Below are positions 7,563-14,626 of a stretch of 20,182 bases of DNA, one piece after another. Position 1 is the stretch's first letter; every line of letters starts with the position of its first letter. Where the stretch lies: NCBI GenBank assembly GCA_050694015.1, contig JBOGWY010000257.1:1-20182 (forward strand), written 5' to 3'. This stretch comes from JBOGWY01 sp050694015. GTDB lineage: Bacteria; Actinomycetota; CADDZG01; WHSQ01. The notes under the pieces are model-generated. The model was not told the origin of the DNA. It saw nothing but the letters and a program-made list of their open reading frames with translations, and searched no databases. The position numbers were made by a program, and so were the translations under genes.

Positions 7563-8199
7563 ACACGCCGACGTCTAATTCTTCCTCTTCGTGCGGCCGC
7601 CGGGGACCACCGATGACGAGGTTCGCGAGCGAACCCGCGAGAATGCCGAGGGCTGCTCCGCCGAAGAGGTCCAACGGCGTGTGCGCTCCGACGTACATCC
7701 GGCCGATGCACACGACCACCGCCAGCGCGGCCGGCACGTAGCGCCAGCGGCCGCGAAGGTACGGAGTGAGGACCACGGTCAACGCGGCCGCAACGGCGAT
7801 GTGCCCGGACGGGAAGCCGATGCCGGTGGACGAGAAGTTCTCGCGTGCCTCGACCTCGGCGATCAAGGCTGCGGGTCGTCCTCGCTGCACGATCTCTTTG
7901 ACGACGCGTGCCAGGAAGTACACACCGACGCCCGACGTCGCCATCGCCGCGGCCAGCCGGTAGCGATGCATCACGAGCGCGATCACGGTCAAGGTGGGGA
8001 TCGTCACGAAGACCCCGTACTGCATGAACGGCCAGATCACGACGTAGAACGCGTCGGGCAGCGAGTTGACGGCGGAGAAGATCGCTTCCTCTCCGATGAC
8101 GAGACCGTCGGCAACGACCGCGGAGATGAGCGCGAACAGAAGCGCGCCGGCGATCAGTCCGACGACGTCGCGCCCGCGGCGCCGGGCCCCGAGATTCAT
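7528..8199 (-). CDS. PAP2 family phosphatase (membrane lipid phosphatase)
   Basis: The ATG at 8199 overlaps the TGA of the upstream flippase-like gene (ATGA), so the 223-residue protein is probably translationally coupled. It has about five to six hydrophobic segments and the three PAP2 signatures: KEIVQRGRP (101-109), PSGH (130-133), and GRMYVGAHTPLD (166-177), which supply the Lys/Arg, His and Arg-His-Asp phosphatase residues. The active site would face outside the membrane. Family members dephosphorylate phosphatidate, undecaprenyl pyrophosphate or related lipids; which one cannot be decided. Pairing with a flippase-like protein supports a role in envelope lipid or lipid-carrier turnover. 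The acidic tail HEEEELDVG is soluble. Its end overlaps that of tetR by 35 bases. Confidence 0.9.
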   Translation of the reverse strand: MNLGARRRGRDVVGLIAGALLFALISAVVADGLVIGEEAIFSAVNSLPDAFYVVIWPFMQYGVFVTIPTLTVIALVMHRYRLAAAMATSGVGVYFLARVVKEIVQRGRPAALIAEVEARENFSSTGIGFPSGHIAVAAALTVVLTPYLRGRWRYVPAALAVVVCIGRMYVGAHTPLDLFGGAALGILAGSLANLVIGGPRRPHEEEELDVGVSTSTPPLQTAS

Positions 8200-9254
8200 G
8201 CCTTGTTCGCCGCGGCCGCGGACAACGTCATCGGCGGTGCCGAGTTGCGCCACGATGAGTTGCGGCGCCAGTACACGTAGGTCAGTCCTCCCAGCAGGAT
8301 CGGAAGCACGTAGGTCAGCAGCCGGTAGAGGAGGACGGCCGCGACCACCGGCGCCTCGTCGCCACCGGCACGGATGATGCCGGCGATGAGCGCGAGTTCG
8401 ACGACGCCGAGCCCACCCGGCGTGAGAGGGATCGCGGTCACGAGGCGCGCGAAGGCGAACACCGTCAGGATCTGCGCCCATCCGACCTCCGCATCGGAGA
8501 CACCCATGACGCGCAGACTGATGACGAGTACCGCGTAGAGCGATGCGTGACTGACGATCGTGGCCACACTCAGGCGCGCCCACCGGTCCTGCACGAGCTC
8601 GAGCACGCGGGAACGGAACTTGGTGATGGCGAGATCCCACCCCGTCACGGGCCCGCGCCGGACGAGCGCGCGCAGCCGGGACGTCCAGCGAGCCAGGACG
8701 ACGCCGGTGCGCGCGGCGAAGGTTTCGCTACGGAGGATCAATGAGAACAGCGCGATCGCGCCGCCGAGACCGGCGATGCCGAGCGCGGCGGCCACGACGC
8801 GTCCGCCGCTGGGTTGGCCCTGTAACGCGACTATCGCAAGGGCCAGGATCGGCGTACCGAGCTTGACGAAGTTGTTCCAGATGCCCGTGACGACGACCGA
8901 GAGCGTGCCGCGCGACTTAGAGAACCCCCACGACGACAACATCGTGTAGGTCAGACCCACCCCGATCGCGCCTCCGGCCGGCGTCGAGTTCGATACCGCG
9001 GTCGTCGCCTGCGTCATCACCGCGGCTTGCGGGTACGTGAGCCCCGGCGTCGCGAGGACGATCACGAACCAGTACGTGACGAGGTTCCACACGGTCACGG
9101 CGGCAAGCACGCCGATCTCGCGCCACGTCAGCGTCTTGAACGCGACCCAGACCGAGGAGAGATCGGCGAACTGCCGCTGCACGTACCAGAAGATCAGCGC
9201 CACGATCACGAGCGACACGAGTGCCTGAAGCATCTTCTTGACGCGGGGATCCAT
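8196..9254 (-). CDS. flippase-like integral membrane protein (lysylphosphatidylglycerol synthase TM-domain/YbhN type)
   Basis: A 352-residue protein with about eight hydrophobic segments. It matches the membrane part of MprF/YbhN-like proteins: a short N-terminal helix (11-24) then QRQFADLSSVW, the conserved SNSTPAGGAIGVG segment (88-100), and a late PLTPGGLGVVELALIAG segment before the final helices. Such proteins are thought to move lipids or lipid-linked intermediates across the membrane. There is no soluble lysyltransferase domain, so it is not a full MprF. The start codon is the ATG at 9254; no strong Shine-Dalgarno is visible, and a short open frame ends two bases upstream. It overlaps the PAP2 gene by four bases, which suggests a two-gene lipid-handling operon. 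Confidence 0.85.
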   Translation of the reverse strand: MDPRVKKMLQALVSLVIVALIFWYVQRQFADLSSVWVAFKTLTWREIGVLAAVTVWNLVTYWFVIVLATPGLTYPQAAVMTQATTAVSNSTPAGGAIGVGLTYTMLSSWGFSKSRGTLSVVVTGIWNNFVKLGTPILALAIVALQGQPSGGRVVAAALGIAGLGGAIALFSLILRSETFAARTGVVLARWTSRLRALVRRGPVTGWDLAITKFRSRVLELVQDRWARLSVATIVSHASLYAVLVISLRVMGVSDAEVGWAQILTVFAFARLVTAIPLTPGGLGVVELALIAGIIRAGGDEAPVVAAVLLYRLLTYVLPILLGGLTYVYWRRNSSWRNSAPPMTLSAAAANKA

Positions 9255-9372
9255 GGCTACACCGGGGAGGGGTGGTAGCCGACGATGACGCGCTCCGCGT
9301 TCGGGAGTTCCGGCATGGAGGCATAAAACCCTCCCGCCGCCCCCTGCGGTAGGTCCTTGTGACGTAGATCCT
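9255..9372. other. 118-base gap upstream of the flippase/PAP2 operon
   Basis: This gap lies between two minus-strand genes. I see no clear -35/-10 pair, apart from a TTTTAT (9322-9327 read on the minus strand) that could be a -10. An ATG at 9316 on the minus strand opens a 19-codon frame (MPELPNAERVIVGYHPSPV) that ends in TAG two bases before the flippase ATG. It could be a short coupled leader ORF, but its Shine-Dalgarno-like GGAGGG is too far away to be convincing. Confidence 0.3.
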
Positions 9373-10248
9373 TTAGGCGCTTACCAGACGGCTCCCGACC
9401 CCGGTGACGAACTCCTGGATGTGCTGGATCACCGACGCGTCGCGCAGCAGGGTCGCGTGGCCGAGCCCCTCGGTGACGACCAGATGGGCGCCCGGCCATG
9501 CTGCGGCCAGCGTCTCCGAATCCGCGAGGTCCACCTGTGGGTCGCCGGTGTCGTGGACGATCAGGGCCGGGGTCGTGAGCTGCCGCGCTAGCGCCGGGCT
9601 GTCGAGGCGATTCCACACGTCTGATCCGAAGCGCCGCTCGATGTGATCGCGCAGCCCGAGCGCAGCCTTCTCGGGCACCTGGAAGATGAACGAGAACTTC
9701 TCGATCGCGTGATGAACGTTGCTAACCGGCGCGATCAACGCGACGCGGTCGACCTCGAGCCCCTCGCTCAACGCGATCGTCGTCACCGCACCGCCGATCG
9801 AGTGTGCGATCACCGCGTGCACCTCGCCGAGTTGCCGTGCCACACCGCGCACGACCGCGGACGATTGGAACAGGTTCGTCTCGACCTGCCTGCTGTTGCC
9901 GTGCGCCGGCATGTCGATGCCGACGACGCGATATCCGGAGGTGACGAACGGCTCGATGAACGAGCCGAGGCTCGCCGCGCTCTCACCCCAGCCGTGCACC
10001 AGCAGGATCACCGGGCCTTGTCCCGCCGAGAAGCCGCGTACGGTCAGGCCGTCGACGTCGAACGTCACCGGCTCCGTCGCGGACAGCCACTTCGCCTGTT
10101 TGGCGCGGCCTCGCTCGCTCACCGCGACGGGCCACGGCGTGAACCACAGGTGCGCGGCGAAGAAGCCGCTGCTCCAGCGCGAGATGCGGCCGAATGCCTG
10201 CATCGCGAGCCATGTCGCCTTGAGAGCGCGGGGATCCTTGGCGTTCAT
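9373..10248 (-). CDS. alpha/beta fold hydrolase
   Basis: The ATG at 10248 overlaps the TGA of the 42-codon gene before it (ATGA), so I chose it over longer frames. The 291-residue product has the alpha/beta hydrolase core: an oxyanion-loop HGWG (85-88), the nucleophile elbow AHSIGG with Ser150, Asp236 in HDTGDPQVD and His264 in EGLGHATLL, giving a complete Ser-Asp-His triad. Residues 1-60 are an N-terminal extension rich in Trp and Phe (WLAMQAFGRISRW, FFAAHLWFTPWPV) that may contact membrane or lipid. The family includes esterases, lipases and haloalkane-dehalogenase-like enzymes; the substrate is unknown. Divergence from an HxlR gene, with shared operator-like palindromes, implies that regulator controls it. 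Confidence 0.88.
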   Translation of the reverse strand: MNAKDPRALKATWLAMQAFGRISRWSSGFFAAHLWFTPWPVAVSERGRAKQAKWLSATEPVTFDVDGLTVRGFSAGQGPVILLVHGWGESAASLGSFIEPFVTSGYRVVGIDMPAHGNSRQVETNLFQSSAVVRGVARQLGEVHAVIAHSIGGAVTTIALSEGLEVDRVALIAPVSNVHHAIEKFSFIFQVPEKAALGLRDHIERRFGSDVWNRLDSPALARQLTTPALIVHDTGDPQVDLADSETLAAAWPGAHLVVTEGLGHATLLRDASVIQHIQEFVTGVGSRLVSA

Positions 10249-10373
10249 CGCTCCAGTTCCTCGCTCTCCGGGGCCCACGACAGCAGGCCCGGGTCCAGGT
10301 CGGCAAGCACCTCGGTGGCCGTCAGCTCGAAGTCGAAGCCGGTCGGGTCGAACCAGTAGTGGCGCCGTCTCAT
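10245..10373 (-). CDS. 42-residue acidic protein translationally coupled to the hydrolase
   Basis: A short frame starting at the ATG at 10373 with an excellent ribosome-binding site, GAGGGAGG, about eight bases upstream. It ends in the TGA that overlaps the hydrolase ATG. The peptide begins with basic residues (MRRRHYWFDP) and continues with a very acidic part (FELTATEVLADLDPGLLSW, then ESEELER). There is no membrane segment. The site quality, the ATGA overlap and the promoter upstream argue that it is translated, either as a functional microprotein or to couple translation of the hydrolase. I do not recognise a family. Confidence 0.6.
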   Translation of the reverse strand: MRRRHYWFDPTGFDFELTATEVLADLDPGLLSWAPESEELER

Positions 10374-10414
10374 CGCGAACCTCCCTCTCGTTTCCCCCCA
10401 CCCATCCCGGGTAG

Positions 10415-10477
10415 GTTGCAAATCGAAACTCAGTCTAGGCACACATAGTTGCAAATTGCAACTGACCCCTGTACGCT
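10415..10477. promoter_or_regulatory. divergent promoters sharing a palindromic operator (hxlR-type regulator/42-aa ORF-hydrolase)
   Basis: The palindrome AGTTGCAAATTGCAACT (10447-10463) has perfect 8-base arms. A second copy with two mismatches over 16 bases is at 10415-10430, 33 bases away, about three helical turns. On the plus strand TTGCAA (10449-10454), 17 bases, TACGCT (10472-10477) precedes the regulator ATG by six bases, as in a leaderless promoter. On the minus strand TTGCAA (10461-10456), 18 bases, TAGACT (10437-10432) serves the other unit. Both -35 boxes lie inside the palindrome, so one bound regulator would block both promoters. Confidence 0.65.
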
Positions 10478-10483
10478 GGGCAT

Positions 10484-10966
10484 ATGACTCCCAGAGAGCT
10501 CGCCGCTATGGAATGTTCGGTCGCCCGGACGCTCGATGCGATCGGGGATAGGTGGTCGCTTCTGATCCTCCGGGACGCCTTCTACGGCGTGCGCCGGTTC
10601 GACGATTTCCAGCGCGATCTCGGCGTGGCCCGCAACATCCTCACGGACCGCCTCCAGAAGCTGGTCGCCAAAGGAGTGCTCGAGCGGCGGCAGTACGAAG
10701 AGCGACCGCCGCGTTTCGAGTACCGGTTGTCCGACCGGGGCCGGGATCTCGTCGGCGTCGTGCTCGCGATGATGCGGTGGGGCGACCGGTGGACGGGCGA
10801 TGGTCCCGCACCCGTGACGGTCACCCACACGACCTGCGGCCACGTCACACAGCCGATCGTGAGTTGTTCCGAATGCGGCGACGAGCTGCGCCTCGGGGAA
10901 CTATTAGCCGACCCGATCCCGATCGGCTCGGTCCCGTCGCCGGGCCAGCTCGACCCCGCGGTCTAG
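10484..10966 (+). CDS. HxlR family winged-helix regulator with C-terminal Cys-rich extension
   Basis: A 160-residue protein. The HxlR core covers residues about 10-105: the conserved Cys11 before VARTLDAIGDRWSLLILRD, RFDDFQRDLGVARNILTDRL as the recognition part, and RFEYRLSDRGRDL as the wing and following helix. Members respond to oxidants, electrophiles or small ligands. The extension 110-160 contains His115, Cys118-Gly-His120 and CSEC (128-131), resembling a small zinc-binding knuckle, and is longer than the basic family. No Shine-Dalgarno precedes the ATG, but a -10-like TACGCT ends six bases before it, so the mRNA is probably leaderless. The divergent 42-aa ORF and hydrolase are its likely targets together with itself. 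It ends five bases from the convergent MFS gene. Confidence 0.9.
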   Translation: MTPRELAAMECSVARTLDAIGDRWSLLILRDAFYGVRRFDDFQRDLGVARNILTDRLQKLVAKGVLERRQYEERPPRFEYRLSDRGRDLVGVVLAMMRWGDRWTGDGPAPVTVTHTTCGHVTQPIVSCSECGDELRLGELLADPIPIGSVPSPGQLDPAV

Positions 10967-10971
10967 ATCTC

Positions 10972-12285
10972 CTAGCGATCCACCGCGTGCGGTACCGCCA
11001 CGTCGGTGTCGGGCGGCGCGAGGAGGACATCCTGCTCGTCGGGCGCGTCGGTCGTCACGATGACGTCGGCGGGGGCGTCGAGCCGTCGTAGCCGGGCGAA
11101 GATCGGTAGCGCGAGGAACTGCGACAAGCCTCCGAGGACGAACGCGACCGGTATCGACCGTTCCTGTGACAGGTAGCCGAGCCCGGTCTGCCCACCGACA
11201 CTTCCGAGCGCGCCGAGCAACGAATCGAACGACACCAGCGTGGCGCGTTCCGACGTAGGGATCGAGTGGTGCAGGAACGTCTGCCTCACCGGCTGCAGTA
11301 CGCCTCCGGCCACGGCTCCTAGCAGGAATATCGGCACCGTGATCCAGAACGAACGGATCGCGCCCGTGCCGATCATCATGAGCGTGGACACGGCCGACGC
11401 ACCGAGCATGATCGTCGTGCGGCGGCGGCCCGGTATCGCGATGCGCCCCACAAGCGCGTTGCCCGCGATCCCCGCCAGGCCGAAGAGCGCGGCGATCAGG
11501 CCCGAGAGCCAGATCGCGTTCTCGCCGTACAGCTCGAGGAAGTACGGCTGCCACGCATACCAGGCCCACGCGAAGAACGCCCACACGAGGAAGGAGTCCA
11601 TGACCAGCAGTCGCACGGCGGGTGACCGCCATCCAAACGTCATGCCGGCGCGCGCGACCTTCCGCATCTCCATAGGGATCTGTTTGAACGCGACGGCGCG
11701 CGGGGTGAAGCCGACCTCCTTCATCGTTACGAATCCGATGCCGAACGCCATCAGGACGAGCGCTGTACGCACCAGATAGGGCAGCGACAGGTCGAGCTGT
11801 CCGAGGACGCCGCCGCCCACGGTCCCGACGATCATCGCCACGCTCGAGACCATCGACGCGCGTGCGAACACCCCGTCCAGTTCGTGTTCGTATCCCGTGG
11901 CCTTCAGAGCGTCGACCAACCACGCTTCGACGGCGCCGGAGTAGAACGTGTAGCCGAGTCCGAGGATGATGCCGGCGAGGCAAAACAGGAGCAACGCAGG
12001 GCCGTCGATCGCGGCCACCGCGACGTACACCAGCGTTCCGATCGCGATCGTCGCTTCGGACAACAGGAACGACACGCGCCGTCCGGCGGTGTCGGCGACG
12101 ACGCCGGTAGGCACCTCGAACAGCGCCATCGCCGCGGTGAACACCGCGTTCGCGACGAAGACCTCGAAGATCGTGAGGCCGGCATCCAGAAGGAAGAGCG
12201 TGTTGATGCCCCAGATCAACGAGGCGGAAAGCGTGAACAGCGCGCTGATCACGAGGTAACTACGGATGACGCGTTTGGAATCCAC
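10972..12285 (-). CDS. MFS transporter
   Basis: A 437-residue protein with about twelve hydrophobic segments in two halves joined by a charged central loop near residue 200-220 (PRAVAFKQIPMEMRKVARAG). The N-terminal half has the MFS loop 2-3 signature in variant form, FEVPTGVVADTAGRR (56-70), typical of drug-efflux-like carriers. It is a proton-driven carrier of the inner membrane; the substrate is unknown. The start codon is GTG with only a weak ribosome-binding site. It lies 51 bases downstream of the SoxR-type regulator on the same strand, so it may be co-transcribed with it, which would suit export of a redox-active or toxic compound. The last about 35 residues are a hydrophilic tail. Confidence 0.88.
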   Translation of the reverse strand: MDSKRVIRSYLVISALFTLSASLIWGINTLFLLDAGLTIFEVFVANAVFTAAMALFEVPTGVVADTAGRRVSFLLSEATIAIGTLVYVAVAAIDGPALLLFCLAGIILGLGYTFYSGAVEAWLVDALKATGYEHELDGVFARASMVSSVAMIVGTVGGGVLGQLDLSLPYLVRTALVLMAFGIGFVTMKEVGFTPRAVAFKQIPMEMRKVARAGMTFGWRSPAVRLLVMDSFLVWAFFAWAWYAWQPYFLELYGENAIWLSGLIAALFGLAGIAGNALVGRIAIPGRRRTTIMLGASAVSTLMMIGTGAIRSFWITVPIFLLGAVAGGVLQPVRQTFLHHSIPTSERATLVSFDSLLGALGSVGGQTGLGYLSQERSIPVAFVLGGLSQFLALPIFARLRRLDAPADVIVTTDAPDEQDVLLAPPDTDVAVPHAVDR

Positions 12286-12336
12286 GATGCTCTAGGTCAA
12301 CGCGCGATGTGGGGGACCGATTCCTTGAAGCGGCAC

Positions 12337-12792
12337 CTACTGTTCCGGTTGGCGCAGCCGTCGGGGCAGGTACACCGCCCCGGGGCCAGATCGCGCGGCG
12401 ACGTCGAGGGGGTTCGAGATGGCGCACCTCCTGAGCGACAGGCACCCGCACCCGATGCACGACGTGAGGCCGTCTCGAAGCGCGATCAGGGCATCGATCT
12501 CTTCGTCGAGGCGGCCCTCCCACGTCTTGGAGATGCGTGCCCAATCGTCGGCCGTGGGCGTGCGGCCCTTAGGGAGCCGAGCGAGGGATGCCCGGACCTC
12601 TTCGAGGCTGAGACCGACGTGGCGCGCGGCGCTGATGAACGCCAGCCGCCGCAGCACCCCACGCTCGAACCGGCGCTGACCTCCCTCGGTGCGCTCGGCG
12701 CCGATCAGGCCCTCGCGCTCGTAGTAGCGGATCGCGGAGGGGGCGAAGCCGCTGCGTTCGGCCACCTCTCCTACCGACAGAGTGCCCTGCAT
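12337..12792 (-). CDS. soxR: SoxR-type redox-sensitive MerR family regulator
   Basis: A 151-residue MerR-family protein. The N-terminal HTH (VGEVAERSGFAPSAIRYYEREGLI, 7-30, and the wing RRFERGVLRRLAFI) is followed by a dimerisation helix (about 85-107). The C-terminus has the [2Fe-2S] cluster motif Cys112-X2-Cys115-X-Cys117-X5-Cys123 that defines SoxR. Such proteins sense oxidation of the cluster by redox-cycling compounds and activate transcription from promoters with an overlong spacer. Exactly such a promoter lies upstream, facing the divergent SDR gene. In non-enteric bacteria SoxR usually controls a few oxidoreductases and exporters of redox-active molecules, which fits the SDR and MFS neighbours. 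Confidence 0.9.
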   Translation of the reverse strand: MQGTLSVGEVAERSGFAPSAIRYYEREGLIGAERTEGGQRRFERGVLRRLAFISAARHVGLSLEEVRASLARLPKGRTPTADDWARISKTWEGRLDEEIDALIALRDGLTSCIGCGCLSLRRCAISNPLDVAARSGPGAVYLPRRLRQPEQ

Positions 12793-12814
12793 CGATCTCT
12801 CCCGGATCTCGGAC

Positions 12815-12845
12815 TTGACTTAAAGTTCACTTTAACTTCTAGTCT
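12815..12845 (+). promoter_or_regulatory. SoxR-type activated promoter with 19-base spacer and sox-box-like palindrome
   Basis: TTGACT (12815-12820) and TAGTCT (12840-12845) are separated by 19 bases, the overlong spacing typical of MerR/SoxR-activated promoters. Between them is the palindrome TTAAAGT-TC-ACTTTAA (12820-12835), which matches the enterobacterial sox box at about 12 of 18 positions when centred. It reads toward the SDR gene at 12876, leaving a leader of about 25 bases that contains AAGGAGG. Confidence 0.75.
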
Positions 12846-12875
12846 GGCGGCAGTCCATCCGTCAAGGAGGTTGCC

Positions 12876-13571
12876 GTGTCGGTAGCTCTGATCACAGGGG
12901 GTTCGCGCGGCTTCGGCGTGGCCGTCGCGCGGGAACTCGTGGCCCGAGACTGGGATGTCGTGCTCGACGCTCGTGATGAGCGGGCGCTGCAGAATGCCGC
13001 CGCGACGCTGGGCCCGCGGGCGGTGGCTATCGCGGGCGACGTCTCGGACCCCGCACATCGTCGGGAGCTCATCGACGCCGTCGACCGGTACGACTCTTTG
13101 GATCTGCTCGTCAACAACGCATCTTCGCTGGGTCCCACGCCGCTCCCCGGCCTCGACCGTTATCCACTCGGGGCGCTCGAAGATGTGTACCGGGTCAACG
13201 TGCTCGCGCCACTCGCCCTGATCCAGGCACTGCTGCCGAACCTGAGCGCGGCGAACGGCACGATCGTGAACGTCACGTCCGACGCGGCCCTAGAGGCGTA
13301 CGAGGGCTGGGGCGGGTACGGATCGTCGAAGGCCGCGCTTGACCAGATCACGGCGGTGCTCGGAGCCGAGCAGGGCGCGCTGCGCGTCTACGCCTTCGAT
13401 CCCGGCGACATGAGGACCGAGATGCATCAAGCGGCCTTCCCCGGCGAGGACATCTCGGACCGCGACGAACCCGAGGCGGTCGTCGGTTCGTTCATGCGCC
13501 TGCTCGAACAGGCGCCGCCGAGCGGACGGTACCGGCGCGCCGACTTCGACGCGGTCGTGGAGACGGCCTAG
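12876..13571 (+). CDS. short-chain dehydrogenase/reductase (SDR), probable SoxR target
   Basis: A 231-residue classical SDR starting at GTG, with a perfect AAGGAGG five bases upstream. Visible landmarks are the nucleotide-binding GGSRGFG (8-14), Asp55 in AGDVSD, NNAS (80-83), Asn108, Ser135 of the catalytic set, and the YxxxK pair Tyr148 and Lys152. Basic Arg11 in the glycine motif and no acidic residue right after the second strand would permit NADP(H). It reduces or oxidises a carbonyl/alcohol substrate that cannot be named. The promoter organisation suggests induction through SoxR under redox-cycling stress. The stop TAG shares its G with the GTG of the QueA-like gene, so the two are translationally linked. 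Confidence 0.9.
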   Translation: MSVALITGGSRGFGVAVARELVARDWDVVLDARDERALQNAAATLGPRAVAIAGDVSDPAHRRELIDAVDRYDSLDLLVNNASSLGPTPLPGLDRYPLGALEDVYRVNVLAPLALIQALLPNLSAANGTIVNVTSDAALEAYEGWGGYGSSKAALDQITAVLGAEQGALRVYAFDPGDMRTEMHQAAFPGEDISDRDEPEAVVGSFMRLLEQAPPSGRYRRADFDAVVETA

Positions 13572-14611
13572 TGAACTCGACGACCGAAGGCAACCTCGCC
13601 CCCGAGCTCGCCGCCCAACGGCCTGCCACCGAGCCACCCGAAGCGCGCGGCCTGCGGCGAGACGAGGTTCGATTGCTCGTCGCGCGGCGCGACCGTCTCA
13701 CGCACACGACGTTCGACCGGATCGGCGATCACCTCGAAGCCGGCGATCTTCTTGTTGTTAATACCTCCGCGACCCTCCCGGCCGCGATCGACGCGAGACG
13801 CGGTGACAACGACATCGTGGTTCATTTCTCCGCGCGTCTGGACGACGACCGCTGGGCGATCGAGTTGCGCGCGCCTGATCGCTCGGGCCCTCTCCTCGAC
13901 GGCAGGCGCGGCGAGGTGATCACGCTCGATGGGGGCGCCGTCATCGAGGTGCTATCCACCACGGGGATCGAGGGGCGAAGTCGCATCGTGGAGGCGGGCG
14001 TGGATGTCGCCGGTGGCATCGAGGATCATCTCGCTCGTCACGGACGACCGATCTCGTACTCCTACGTGACCGAGACGTGGCCGCTGTCGATGTACCAGAC
14101 CGTCTTCGCGCGCGAGCCGGGCAGTGCGGAGATGCCGAGCGCGGCGCGACCATTCACCGCAGAACTCGTCACGACCTTGATCTCCCGGGGCGTGGTCTTC
14201 GCGCCGGTACTACTCCACGCCGGCGTGTCGTCGCTCGAGGGCGGCGAAGTGCCGCTGCCGGAGCGTTTCCGGGTGCCGGCACCGACGGCGCGGCTGGTCA
14301 ACCAGACCCGTGCCGCCGGGGGCCGGGTGATCGCGGTGGGCACCACCGTCACGCGCGCTCTGGAGAGCGCGGGCGATCGCGACGGCGTCGTGCGAGCCGC
14401 CGATGGATGGACCGATCTCGTCCTGGGCGGTGAGCGAGGAGCGTTCGTCGTCGACGGACTGGTCACGGGATGGCATCCCGCGCAGGCGACCCACCAGGCA
14501 TTACTGCGCGCAGTTGCGGGTCCCGAGATGGTGACCGCCGCGTACGACGCGGCCACGAAGGATCGCTACCTGTGGCACGAGTTCGGCGACAGCTGCCTGC
14601 TGCTCCCTTAG
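13571..14611 (+). CDS. QueA-like protein (S-adenosylmethionine:tRNA ribosyltransferase-isomerase family), divergent
   Basis: A 346-residue protein, the normal length for QueA, starting with the GTG overlapping the SDR stop. Family landmarks are RLLVARRDRL (34-43), the GDLLVVNTSATLPA core (58-71), MYQTVFA (174-180), LLHAGVSSLE (214-223) and VGTTVTRALES (256-266). True QueA transfers the ribosyl group of SAM to 7-aminomethyl-7-deazaguanine in tRNA to form epoxyqueuosine. Here the usual APTAGLHF core is replaced by MPSAARPF (188-195), so the conserved His is lost, and the linker is changed too. No other queuosine genes are in view. It is probably a QueA paralogue with an altered or unknown substrate. 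The adjoining GNAT gene starts 15 bases downstream. Confidence 0.8.
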   Translation: MNSTTEGNLAPELAAQRPATEPPEARGLRRDEVRLLVARRDRLTHTTFDRIGDHLEAGDLLVVNTSATLPAAIDARRGDNDIVVHFSARLDDDRWAIELRAPDRSGPLLDGRRGEVITLDGGAVIEVLSTTGIEGRSRIVEAGVDVAGGIEDHLARHGRPISYSYVTETWPLSMYQTVFAREPGSAEMPSAARPFTAELVTTLISRGVVFAPVLLHAGVSSLEGGEVPLPERFRVPAPTARLVNQTRAAGGRVIAVGTTVTRALESAGDRDGVVRAADGWTDLVLGGERGAFVVDGLVTGWHPAQATHQALLRAVAGPEMVTAAYDAATKDRYLWHEFGDSCLLLP

Positions 14612-14626
14612 GGCAAGCTAGGCGGC

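Noticed and set aside
9257..9316. Remnant of a formamidopyrimidine glycosylase start (MPELP).
   Set aside because: Only five residues agree and no further part of that enzyme follows on either side.
10904..12885. Long open frames in both directions across the MFS and soxR genes.
   Set aside because: They have Arg/Ala-rich low-complexity translations and no start signals, while the opposite frames show MFS helices and the SoxR cluster motif.
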